Below are positions 27,576 to 35,753 of a stretch of 64,000 nucleotides of DNA, in pieces. This DNA comes from Streptomyces flaveolus. GTDB taxonomy: Bacteria; Actinomycetota; Actinomycetes; Streptomycetales; Streptomycetaceae. The notes beneath the pieces were generated by a model. That model made no database searches. It saw nothing but the letters and a program-made list of their open reading frames with translations, and was not told the origin of the DNA. A program made the translations under genes and the position numbers. The stretch lies in assembly GCF_014648815.1 (NCBI RefSeq), contig NZ_BMRV01000003.1, positions 434,001-498,000 on the forward strand, in the 5' to 3' direction. Within the stretch, counting starts at the first letter, position 1; the number at the start of each line of letters is the position of its first letter.

Positions 27576-28247
27576 ATGAGCGACTGGTTCCTGCAGCAAG
27601 AGCACGGTGTCCGGTTCGAGTGGGGGCCCACGGGCGCCCACCGGTTGGCGTCGGGCGCTGCCTGCCTGGTGGTAGTCGACGTGCTGTCGTTCACAACATC
27701 GGTGACCGTCGCCGTCGAGGCAGGAACCCAGGTCTTTCCCTATGCCTGGCGCGACGAGACGGCGTCCGCCTTCGCTCAGAAGAAGACGGCGGCGCTGGCC
27801 GTGGGGCGTCGAGCCGCCACCTCGACCTCACCGTGGTCGTTGTCACCGGCTGCACTCCGGCAAGCCCCGTTCACCCCCCGACTCGTGCTTCCCTCACCCA
27901 ACGGATCCGCCATCGCCGCCGCGGCAGGTGATTCGACGGTGGTGGCGGGCTGTCTGCGAAACGCCAGCGCTGTCGGACGATGGCTTGCCCGGCACGGCTA
28001 CGGGACCGCGGAACGTCCCGTCGTGGTGATCGCTGCTGGTGAGCGATGGCCTGACGGAAGCCTGCGGCCTGCGCTGGAGGACTTGCTGGGTGCCGGGGCG
28101 ATCATTGCCGAACTGGAGTCGCAAGGCGTTGGCCCACTGTCCTGCGAGGCGACTGCCGCGCCAAGGAGCCCGTCGAGGCCGGCTGACCTCGCGCTACCCG
28201 CCCCGACAGCCCGCCGCCCTCACAGACGGCGGACCCGTTGTCCATGA
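27576..28247 (+). CDS. ComB-like 2-phosphosulfolactate phosphatase, C-terminus altered
   Basis: A predicted 223-residue protein whose first 195 residues match the ComB family pattern: LVVVDVLSFTTSVTVAVEAG, WSLSPAALR, PSPNGSAIAAAA and AGERWPDGSLRPALEDLLGAGA. ComB hydrolyses 2-phosphosulfolactate in coenzyme M synthesis, but actinobacterial relatives probably have other substrates. After about residue 197 the protein turns into an Arg/Pro-rich tail lacking the expected family C-terminus, so the gene is likely truncated or recombined near 28150. The start is ATG 27576, without an obvious ribosome site. It may be non-functional. Confidence 0.65.
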   Translation: MSDWFLQQEHGVRFEWGPTGAHRLASGAACLVVVDVLSFTTSVTVAVEAGTQVFPYAWRDETASAFAQKKTAALAVGRRAATSTSPWSLSPAALRQAPFTPRLVLPSPNGSAIAAAAGDSTVVAGCLRNASAVGRWLARHGYGTAERPVVVIAAGERWPDGSLRPALEDLLGAGAIIAELESQGVGPLSCEATAAPRSPSRPADLALPAPTARRPHRRRTRCP

Positions 28248-28298
28248 CAAGCGGTGAGAGGTGTGCCGGTCGCAGGCCGCGGACAGCCACCCGGGTCG

Positions 28299-28997
28299 TC
28301 AGCTGAGGTGCTTGACGACCGCGTCGGCGACCGCCTTGGCACTGCCGGGGTTCTGCCCGGTGATCAGCCTGCCGTCTTCGACGACGTAGGTGTCGAAGGG
28401 CTTCTCCGCGATGCTGTACGACGCCCCGAGCTCCTTCAGCCTGTCCTGGAGACTGTAGGGGACGGCGTCCGCGCGCTGGGCGAGTTCCTCCTCGGGCCAG
28501 GAAAAGCCGGTGACGTCCTTGCCCTTCACCAAGGGCTCCCCATTACTGAGAGTGACATCGAGGAGGCCGCAGGGCCCGTGGCAGACCGCCGAGACGATGC
28601 GGTCGGTCTCGTAGAACCGGGCGATGAGGGTTTCCAGGGCCTGGCTCTGATGGAAGTCGAACATCACGCCGTGCCCACCGGTGAGGTAGATGGCGTCGTA
28701 GTCCTCCGCCTTGACCTCGGCCACCGAGACGGTGTTCTCCAGCTTGTTCATGAACTCCCGGTCGGCGTAGCGCTTGTCGGTGCCCAACTCGCCGAGGACG
28801 TCGTGGGCCAGGCTCTCCGGGTCGATCGGAACATGCCCGCCCTCGATGCTGGCGACCGTGAGGTCGAAGCCGGCCTGCTCGGCGACATCGTAGAAGTGCG
28901 TCAGCTCGCCCAGCCACAGGCCGGTGCGATAACCGACCTTCTCGTATTCGCCGGCGCTGGTGACGATGATCAGGATGCGGTTGGTCTTGGCGGCCAT
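28299..28997 (-). CDS. DJ-1/PfpI family protein (Hsp31/glyoxalase III-like)
   Basis: A 232-residue type 1 glutamine amidotransferase-like protein. The nucleophile elbow AVCHGPCGLL holds the reactive Cys with an adjacent His, and the GGHGVMFDF segment provides the oxyanion-side loop. The large inserted region and length match the Hsp31-type subgroup, which can convert methylglyoxal to lactate without cofactor or act as a chaperone. It follows the MarR gene by 14 bases on the same strand and is probably co-transcribed and repressed by it, perhaps sensing electrophiles. Confidence 0.9.
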   Translation of the reverse strand: MAAKTNRILIIVTSAGEYEKVGYRTGLWLGELTHFYDVAEQAGFDLTVASIEGGHVPIDPESLAHDVLGELGTDKRYADREFMNKLENTVSVAEVKAEDYDAIYLTGGHGVMFDFHQSQALETLIARFYETDRIVSAVCHGPCGLLDVTLSNGEPLVKGKDVTGFSWPEEELAQRADAVPYSLQDRLKELGASYSIAEKPFDTYVVEDGRLITGQNPGSAKAVADAVVKHLS

Positions 28998-29011
28998 GAC
29001 GGCCTCCCTGT

Positions 29012-29506
29012 TCAGAGCTCTTCGGCGGACGCAGTCCGTCCACTGCGGCTGGCTTCGTCCCTGGCCTGGCGGGCCAGGCGGGACAGCAGCGACCGGAACT
29101 GCTTCTGTTCGGCAGGCTCCAGAGCGGTCAGGACCGCCTCTTCAGCTGCGGTGACCTTGTTCTGCAGCGTTCGGAAAGTGTCGACGCCCAGCGAGGTGGC
29201 CACGACCTTGCGTGCCCGCCGGTCGGCCGGATCCGGCTGCCGCTCGACCAGCCCGGCCTCGACCAGGTCGTCGATCACGTACGGCAGCACCGAGCGGTCG
29301 ATTCCCAGGTAGTCGGCCAGCTGAGACTGGTTGGGGATCTCCTTGCACACCACCGTGTACAACAGCTGATACCCACGGCCGCCGCGCGGAAGATCGGTGA
29401 CACACGGCCCCACCTGCGTCGTGTAGTGACGCATGAGCATCCCGATCGACCAGCCCAGATCACACTCGGCCGCTACGGGATACGGGCCCTCGCTGATACC
29501 TGCCAC
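29012..29506 (-). CDS. MarR family transcriptional regulator
   Basis: A 164-residue winged helix-turn-helix regulator. The recognition region is QLADYLGIDRSVLPYVIDDLVEAGLVERQPDPADRRARKV (about 62-101), including the conserved wing DPADRRA. It is the first gene of an operon with the DJ-1/PfpI protein. A 9-base inverted repeat lies 22 bases before its start, suggesting autorepression. Electrophile or reactive-aldehyde sensing is a plausible role, from the partner gene only. Confidence 0.9.
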   Translation of the reverse strand: MAGISEGPYPVAAECDLGWSIGMLMRHYTTQVGPCVTDLPRGGRGYQLLYTVVCKEIPNQSQLADYLGIDRSVLPYVIDDLVEAGLVERQPDPADRRARKVVATSLGVDTFRTLQNKVTAAEEAVLTALEPAEQKQFRSLLSRLARQARDEASRSGRTASAEEL

Positions 29507-29527
29507 ACCTCAACCCTAACCCCGATC

Positions 29528-29562
29528 ATTTGTATGGCAATTCAGTTGCATCACATACGAAT
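29528..29562. promoter_or_regulatory. Candidate MarR operator
   Basis: ATTTGTATG (29528-29536) and CATACGAAT (29554-29562) form inverted 9-base arms with one mismatch; inside them GCAA and TTGC form a further small dyad. The site is in an AT-rich pocket just before the MarR start codon. I see nothing else in the 29507-29806 interval apart from the promoter of the RNase J gene. Confidence 0.5.
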
Positions 29563-29806
29563 TGGTTGTGACCTGCTGTGGCTCAGCTGTAGTGGGCGGT
29601 GTGTCTTTCTGGTCGTCATGAGGTGATCATCGTCCGCCCAGGTCAACTGCAAGAGGGCTACCCTGCCCGCCACGTCGCAGGACACACCCACGCAACAGGT
29701 TCGGGTGCCGCTCGCAAGGGGACCCCCAGAGGACGGTGACGGTCCTGCGCTGTGCCGGGCGGGGAGCAATGGATCACCATGTCCCCATCTCCGGTAGCGT
29801 CAAGGT

Positions 29807-31492
29807 ATGAGTCATCCACACCCCGAACTGAAAGCCGCCCCTCCTCTCCCCGAAGGAGGGCTGCGGGTCGTCGCCCTGGGCGGCCTGGGGGAAATCGGCC
29901 GCAACATGACCGTCTTCGAGTACGCCGGCAAACTGCTCATCGTCGACTGCGGCGTGCTGTTCCCCGAGGAGACCCAGCCCGGCGTGGACGTGATCCTGCC
30001 GGACTTCACCTCGATCCGGGACCGGCTGGACGACGTCGTAGCGGTCGTGCTCACCCACGGCCACGAGGACCACATCGGCGGCGTGCCGTACCTGCTGCGC
30101 GAGCGGTCCGACATTCCGGTCGTCGGCTCCAAGCTGACCCTGGCGTTCCTGGAGGCCAAGCTCAAGGAACACGGCATCCGGCCGCGCACGGTGCGGGTGC
30201 GGGAGGGCGACCGGCGCGGCTTCGGGCCCTTCGACTGCGAGTTCGTGGCGGTCAACCACTCCATCCCGGACAGCCTAGCGGTCGCGATCCGCACCGGCGC
30301 CGGGATGGTGCTGCACACCGGTGACTTCAAGATGGACCAGTTCCCTCTCGACGACCGCATCACCGACCTGCGCGCCTTCGCCCGCCTCGGCGAGGAGGGC
30401 GTGGACCTGTTCCTCACCGACTCCACCAACGCCGAGGTACCCGGCTTCACCACGTCCGAGCGTGAGCTGAACCCGGCGATCGAGCAGGTGATGCGCACCG
30501 CGCCGCGCCGGGTCATCGTCTCCAGCTTCGCCAGCCATGTGCACCGCATCCAGCAGGTCCTGGACGCCGCCCACCAGCACGGCCGCAAGGTCGCCTTCGT
30601 CGGCCGGTCGATGGTCCGCAACATGGGCATCGCCCGTGACCTGGGCTATCTGAAGGTCCCGTCCGGTCTGGTCGTGAGCACGAAGGAGCTGGAGAAGCTC
30701 CCGGACCACAAGGTCACTCTGGTGTGCACCGGCTCCCAGGGCGAGCCGATGGCCGCGCTGTCGCGGATGGCCAACCGTGACCACATGATCCGCATCGGCA
30801 AGGGCGACACCGTCCTGCTCGCCAGCTCCCTCATCCCCGGCAACGAGAACGCCATCTATCGGGTGATCAACGGACTCACCCGGTGGGGCGCCCACGTGGT
30901 CCACAAGGGCAACGCCAAGGTGCACGTCTCCGGGCACGCCAGCGCCGGCGAACTCGTCTACTGCTACAACATCGTCAAACCCCGCAACGTCATGCCCGTG
31001 CACGGCGAATGGCGTCACCTGCAGGCCAACGGCGACCTCGCCGTCCGCACCGGCGTCGACCCGGACCGGGTCGTCATCGCCGAGGACGGCGTCGTCGTCG
31101 ACCTGGTCGACGGACGCGCGTCCATCACCGGCAAGGTCCCCGCCGGCAACGTGTACGTGGACGGCATGGAGGTCGGCGGTGCCACCGAAGCGTCCCTCAA
31201 GGACCGCCTCACCCTCGCCGCCGAAGGCGTGGTCACCGTGGTGGCGATCGTCGACGCGGACACGGGTGCCCTCGCCGAGCCCCCCGACTTCCTGGCCCGC
31301 GGCTTCGTCCACGACGACGCCACCTTCGAGCCGGTCATCCCCGTCATCGAGAAGACCCTGGCCACCGCGGCTGAGGAAGGCGTGGGGGATGCGCGCCAAC
31401 TCGAACAGCTCCTCGCCCGGTCCGTGGCGAACTGGGCGTTCCGCACCCACCGCCGCAAGCCGCTCATCATCCCCGTCATCATCGACGCCTGA
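29807..31492 (+). CDS. rnj: Ribonuclease J
   Basis: A 561-residue RNase J, an endo- and 5'-3' exoribonuclease of mRNA decay and rRNA maturation. The metallo-beta-lactamase domain has HGHEDH at residues 84-89, HTGDFKMD further on, and the beta-CASP region with TGSQGEPMAALSRM and GHASAGEL; the C-terminal domain runs to residue 561. The ATG at 29807 has only AAGG three bases before it, and TAGCGT at about 29794-29799 is a likely -10, so the transcript may be leaderless. In S. coelicolor the housekeeping RNase J is, as I recall, next to dapA; here it stands alone among accessory genes and may be a paralogue. Confidence 0.92.
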   Translation: MSHPHPELKAAPPLPEGGLRVVALGGLGEIGRNMTVFEYAGKLLIVDCGVLFPEETQPGVDVILPDFTSIRDRLDDVVAVVLTHGHEDHIGGVPYLLRERSDIPVVGSKLTLAFLEAKLKEHGIRPRTVRVREGDRRGFGPFDCEFVAVNHSIPDSLAVAIRTGAGMVLHTGDFKMDQFPLDDRITDLRAFARLGEEGVDLFLTDSTNAEVPGFTTSERELNPAIEQVMRTAPRRVIVSSFASHVHRIQQVLDAAHQHGRKVAFVGRSMVRNMGIARDLGYLKVPSGLVVSTKELEKLPDHKVTLVCTGSQGEPMAALSRMANRDHMIRIGKGDTVLLASSLIPGNENAIYRVINGLTRWGAHVVHKGNAKVHVSGHASAGELVYCYNIVKPRNVMPVHGEWRHLQANGDLAVRTGVDPDRVVIAEDGVVVDLVDGRASITGKVPAGNVYVDGMEVGGATEASLKDRLTLAAEGVVTVVAIVDADTGALAEPPDFLARGFVHDDATFEPVIPVIEKTLATAAEEGVGDARQLEQLLARSVANWAFRTHRRKPLIIPVIIDA

Positions 31493-31976
31493 GCCACGGT
31501 GCGGCAGGCGCCGGGGGTGGACGCCGATGCGAACGATCGGTGGCGGCGCGGGTAGTCCACGCCGCCGCGTCTGTCCCGTGGGCTCGGGCACAGGGCAGCG
31601 TCGAGGAGCTGCAGGGAGCTGCCCAGGCTTGACCGGATGCCCATGACGTGGCGCAGGCCCCGGCGACCGCGCGGGCGGTTGCCGGCCGGGCCGCGGCCAT
31701 GCGCACTTTCAGCCCACCCGGTCGACGGCAGGCCCTCGGTGTCAGTGGTGAAGATCTGTGTCAGTCATCGGGCGGTGCCCTGTGGCCCGCCGGGGCGGTG
31801 GGCGTGCGCCGACCGGTGGTGTTGCGGTGACGCCGGCCCACGTCCTGCACGAGGGCCCCCGACCGATTCATCACCCGGCACAAAGCGGCCCTCGGGCGCG
31901 TGAGTGCCGTGTGTGGGCTTCCGTGTGCGTGGGACCTGGCGGCGATGCGTTCCAGGGCCCGGGGCTCGCCCGCGCG
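31493..31976. other. Interval with no convincing gene
   Basis: About 480 bases between the convergent RNase J and an unknown gene. Only short frames of biased composition occur and I recognise no repeat, RNA or terminator with confidence. Confidence 0.4.
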
Positions 31977-32459
31977 TCAGCCCCAGGCGTTGAAGAGCAC
32001 TCCGCCCAACGTGGTGATGCCGTAGAGGCGGATCTGGCGCCACTGGCCCTGGTCGAGGCCCGAGGTGTCGACGTCCGACAGCGGCAGCGTGAGCTCGGCA
32101 TGACCGAGCACGACGAAGCCCAGGTCGGCGAACGTACGGGCCCACGGCGGCGGGGCGAGGAACTCCTCGGTGTACCAGTCCCGGCGCTCCGCAGCGAACG
32201 CGATCCAGGGGTGGTGGACGTGACACAGCACGACGTACTCGTCTGTGCCCGCGATGATCGTTGCCGTGTGGAACGTACGCGGGTACCTCTGTTCCTCCAC
32301 CTCGCCCAGACGGCCTCCGGCCGCCCGGGCGGCTGCGTACAGCGCTGTGCGGAACGTCCGCAGGCCGGTCAGCGGCAGCGGCCCGTCCTCCGGCCGGAAG
32401 AAACCGGTGGCGCCCTGCGGCAGTGTGAACGCGTCCTCGTCTGCGGCCATGCCGCCCAT
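31977..32459 (-). CDS. Hypothetical protein
   Basis: A 160-residue protein of unrecognised family without signal peptide or membrane helix. The sequence is varied and protein-like, including EYVVLCHVHHPWIAFAAERR, WYTEEFLAPPPWARTFADLG and a C-terminus LYGITTLGGVLFNAWG. The start is set at the first of two close ATG codons (32459 and 32450); no ribosome site precedes either, so it could be leaderless. Codon bias in this frame matches real genes nearby. Confidence 0.7.
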   Translation of the reverse strand: MGGMAADEDAFTLPQGATGFFRPEDGPLPLTGLRTFRTALYAAARAAGGRLGEVEEQRYPRTFHTATIIAGTDEYVVLCHVHHPWIAFAAERRDWYTEEFLAPPPWARTFADLGFVVLGHAELTLPLSDVDTSGLDQGQWRQIRLYGITTLGGVLFNAWG

Positions 32460-32754
32460 TGTGCGAGGCGGACGCATACCGCCGCAGAGCGTTATGACAT
32501 CCGGAGGCACGAGCGTGGCTGTTGTGCAGGTGGCTGAGCTGCGGGCTCTTCCTGTTCTGTTCGGTTGGCCGTGAGCTCGTCGGCGCATCGTCGCGTACAC
32601 GTTCTTGCCCGGAGGTCGTCCGGGGCTCGTCGGTCATGACAGAACTCTCCCTGTCCCCGGCCGATCGTCACCCTTGCGGAAACGTGAGGACTGATCGGCC
32701 GTGACCTGGGCATAGGCTCGGTGCTGTCGCTGAGCGCGACGGGGGAGGAAAGAC

Positions 32755-33042
32755 ATGACGACTACGACGCACTGGCAGGAGGACGCCGCATGCCGCGGCG
32801 CCGACTCGGACGAACTGTTCGCGGAGAGCACCCGCCAGAAGCGGGCCAAGCAGGTGTGCGACGGCTGCCCCGTACGCATCGACTGCCTGGTGGAAGCACT
32901 GGACAACCGCATCGAATGGGGCGTGTGGGGAGGCATGACCGAACGGGAGCGCCGCTCGCTGCTGCGCCGCCGACCGGGCGTCGTCTCCTGGCGGCGCGTC
33001 CTGAACAGTGCTCGCATCGAACCCCAACAGCGCGCCAGTTGA
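32755..33042 (+). CDS. WhiB-like iron-sulfur regulator
   Basis: A 95-residue WhiB-family protein. The four [4Fe-4S] ligands are Cys13, Cys35, Cys38 and Cys44 (C-x21-C-x2-C-x5-C), followed by the hallmark turn GVWGG at 56-60 and a basic C-terminal DNA-binding tail ERERRSLLRRR. The ATG has GGGGAGGAA about 7 bases upstream. WhiB-like proteins usually act with the principal sigma factor as redox- or development-linked regulators; the target is not evident from its neighbours. Confidence 0.93.
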   Translation: MTTTTHWQEDAACRGADSDELFAESTRQKRAKQVCDGCPVRIDCLVEALDNRIEWGVWGGMTERERRSLLRRRPGVVSWRRVLNSARIEPQQRAS

Positions 33043-33298
33043 CCGGACGCACGGCGCCGTTGTGCACCGACCACATCACCCGCGTCCGGTTGACGACCCG
33101 CGCACGTTTCTTCCCTGCCCGGACCCGCGTGCCTGCCGACCGTAGCTCCGCACACATGCGGCTCGGCGCGCCGGCGGGTTGCGCGTGATGGCAGGCGTGT
33201 TGGGCCTCATGCCCATCGGACTGTCGCTGGCCTACATCCCGCCAGGTAGCGCCGGAGCCAGTCGCCAGTCTCCGGAGCCACGACCTGTGATCGTCGGT

Positions 33299-33802
33299 TC
33301 AGGCAACGTCCGAGGGTGTGGGTCGTCCCGTGGCAGATTCCCCCGGAGCTCCGGGGGCAGGCGAAGCGTCGCCGCCGTCCAGGCATGTCAGCGATACGAG
33401 GACGAATGCCCGAGCGCCCTGGGGTGGCTGGACGGGGAGCACGGCGAGAACCGTGCAATTGCCCTTCGTGAGAGACAGCACCTCGGCCCCGGCATCGGGA
33501 CCCGGCTGCCATCCGTGCTCGGAACGGGCCCGCGCGAAGGCCGCCTTCAGCGCGGCCTTCATCGTCTCGGGCGCGTGCCGTCCCGAGAGCCGCTCGGAGC
33601 ACCTGCCCAGAGAGTTCGATGGTTCTCTCTCCACCTCGATGCCCTCCGCCGCCAGCACCGACCTGATCTCCGACACCGCTGTGTCCGCGGGCAGAGCCGG
33701 GCCGGAAAAGCGCGGGGGGAGTGGGCCGAGATCCCGAGGGACACAGGCCACCGCAGTCATCAGGGTCACTATGACGATGCACGCCAGGGCCGAGCGTCTC
33801 AT
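33299..33802 (-). CDS. Hypothetical lipoprotein
   Basis: A predicted 167-residue secreted lipoprotein. MRRSALACIVIVTLMTAVAC forms a type II signal with the lipidated Cys at 20. The mature part has three further Cys residues (68, 116 and 140), two of which could form a disulfide, and a Pro/Ser-rich tail. The frame continues upstream but loses protein character, so ATG 33802 is chosen. Family and role are unknown. It is convergent with the WhiB-like gene. Confidence 0.75.
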   Translation of the reverse strand: MRRSALACIVIVTLMTAVACVPRDLGPLPPRFSGPALPADTAVSEIRSVLAAEGIEVEREPSNSLGRCSERLSGRHAPETMKAALKAAFARARSEHGWQPGPDAGAEVLSLTKGNCTVLAVLPVQPPQGARAFVLVSLTCLDGGDASPAPGAPGESATGRPTPSDVA

Positions 33803-34124
33803 TCGCTGTCGAGCGATGGTGTCCGTCCTCTCTCCGTGTTGGACGGCTGACCATTCTGCCGTCCTGCTGATCCTGACGGACCACCGGCCGTGACGGACCG
33901 TCCCGAAGCGGGGGCCGCATCCCAACTGCGCGCCCCCTTGCAGTCCGTAAGGCCACCGCAACACAACCACCGACACCGACGGATGACTGCCCAGCACTCC
34001 ACGACCCGTCCGCCGACCCCCGGCAGGAGGGCAGCCGGAACACCCCAGGCCCCGCCCGCAGACCCCGCCCCTCTCGCGGTCGCATAAGGCTGCGGTGGCC
34101 GTCGGCGATCCGGTCAGGTGCCGC

Positions 34125-35024
34125 TCAGGCGCCGCGAGCCGAGCGGCGGAAAGCCGTGGGCGTCGTCCCCGTCCGCTGCCGGAAGAACTTGGTGAAGTCG
34201 CTGGCGTCGGCGAACCCGAGCCGTGCGGCCACCGCAGCGACGCCCGCCGGACCGTGGGCCAGCTCCCGTTTGGCCTCCAGCACCACGCGTTCGTCGATGT
34301 AGCGCTTGGCCGGCATGCCGGTGACGGCTTCCGTGGCCCGGGTGAGCGTGCGACGGCTGTACCCGAGCGCCACCGCGTAGTCCTCCACCCGGCGCGTGAC
34401 CGCGAAGTCACGCTCCACGGCCGCGTGGAACCGGCGGAACGTCTCGTTCGGTGTCGGACCGCCCGGCTCCGAGCCGTACGCCCCCGCCAGGCGCACCAGC
34501 AGCACCGCCAGCAGGTGCCGCAGTACCCGCAGGTGGGCCTCCAGCGGCAGCTCCGCCATGGCCTCGTACTCGTACCGCAGGTGGTCCAGTGCCCGGCGCA
34601 ACCCCTCCGCTTCGGCGCCGCCGGGGCTGAGCGGTCCTCGGGCCGGTGCCACGTCGGCGACCGGGGCGGCGGCTGTCTCCGCGTCCGGAAAGCCGGCGGG
34701 GAAGGCGATCACCAGGCCCTCGGCCGTCACCAGGTCCTCGCCCCAGCGCTGCACCTGCCCGGGGCGGATCCACAGCCAGGCACCGCCGGACAGTTCGTGC
34801 CGGGTGAAGTCCACCGACACCGTCAGGCGGCTGCCCGGCCGGACGGCGACGAGCTGGTGGAAGGCGGGGCGCAGCGAGGTGTACGGATCGTTGCCGTGCC
34901 GGCGGGCACGCTCGGCCAGACCCGCCAGCTCGACCAGCTCCAGACCCGGCGGGGAGCCGGCCGTGCGCCGCAGCGCCAGGTCCCGGATGCCGGGCCGCTT
35001 CTCAATCTGTCCGCTTTTCCCCAT
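34125..35024 (-). CDS. AraC family regulator, divergent from vdcBCD
   Basis: A 299-residue regulator with an N-terminal cupin-like sensor (about 20-125, including FHQLVAVRPGSRLTVSVDF) and a C-terminal AraC DNA-binding domain (about 200-299, with YAVALGYSRRTLTRATEAVTGMPAKRYIDERVVLEAKRELA and LGFADASDFTKFFRQRTGTTPTAFR). The ATG at 35024 follows GGGACT. It is divergent from the vdc operon by 96 bases and is the likely activator of vanillate or hydroxybenzoate decarboxylation. Confidence 0.9.
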   Translation of the reverse strand: MGKSGQIEKRPGIRDLALRRTAGSPPGLELVELAGLAERARRHGNDPYTSLRPAFHQLVAVRPGSRLTVSVDFTRHELSGGAWLWIRPGQVQRWGEDLVTAEGLVIAFPAGFPDAETAAAPVADVAPARGPLSPGGAEAEGLRRALDHLRYEYEAMAELPLEAHLRVLRHLLAVLLVRLAGAYGSEPGGPTPNETFRRFHAAVERDFAVTRRVEDYAVALGYSRRTLTRATEAVTGMPAKRYIDERVVLEAKRELAHGPAGVAAVAARLGFADASDFTKFFRQRTGTTPTAFRRSARGA

Positions 35025-35120
35025 GGCGAGTCCCGAGTGTACCGCCACGACCCTCAGCCGGGCTCCTAGCGTGAGGACATAGGCGCAGACCAGCGCGGTG
35101 CACGCGGAAGGAAACCCGGT

Positions 35121-35711
35121 ATGAGACTGGTCGTGGGGATGACGGGAGCCACCGGCGCCGTGTTCGGTGTCCGGTTCCTCCAGGTGCTGGCCCAGCTGCC
35201 GGACGTCGAGACCCATCTGGTCCTCAGCCGGTGGGCGCGGACGACCATCGAGCTGGAGACGGGCAAGTCCGCGGACGAGGTCGGCGACCTGGCCGACGTC
35301 GTGCACCGGCCGGAGGATCAGGGCGCCACCATCTCTTCCGGGTCGTTCCGCACCGACGGCATGGTGATCGTGCCGTGCTCGATGAAGACCCTCGCCGGAA
35401 TCCGCGCCGGATACGCCGACGGTCTGGTCGGGCGTGCCGCGGACGTGGTGCTCAAGGAGCGCCGCAGGCTCGTCCTGGTTCCGCGCGAGACACCGCTCAA
35501 CGAGATCCACCTGGAGAACATGCTCGCGCTGTCCCGGATGGGCGTGCAGTTGGTGCCGCCCATGCCCGCCTTCTACAACCACCCGCAGTCGGTGGACGAC
35601 ATCGTCGACCACGTCGTGGCCCGGATCCTCGACCAGTTCGACCTGCCCGCCCCCGCCGCCAAGAGGTGGGAGGGCATGCGCGCCGCCCGCCGGCTGCGAC
35701 CGGCCTCCTGA
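35121..35711 (+). CDS. vdcB: UbiX-like flavin prenyltransferase (VdcB)
   Basis: A 196-residue UbiX/Pad1-type flavin prenyltransferase, which makes the prenylated FMN cofactor used by UbiD-type decarboxylases. The FMN-binding start reads VVGMTGATGAVFGVRFL, followed by IVPCSMKTLAGIRAGYADGL and LVPRETPLNEIHLENMLAL. The ATG has AAGGAAA upstream. Size and order (196, 476 and 79 residues) agree with the vdcBCD vanillate decarboxylase cluster described in Streptomyces sp. D7. Confidence 0.93.
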   Translation: MRLVVGMTGATGAVFGVRFLQVLAQLPDVETHLVLSRWARTTIELETGKSADEVGDLADVVHRPEDQGATISSGSFRTDGMVIVPCSMKTLAGIRAGYADGLVGRAADVVLKERRRLVLVPRETPLNEIHLENMLALSRMGVQLVPPMPAFYNHPQSVDDIVDHVVARILDQFDLPAPAAKRWEGMRAARRLRPAS

Positions 35712-35753
35712 CCCCGGCGCACCCCCTCACTTCCAGCCCTTCACGGAGTACCC

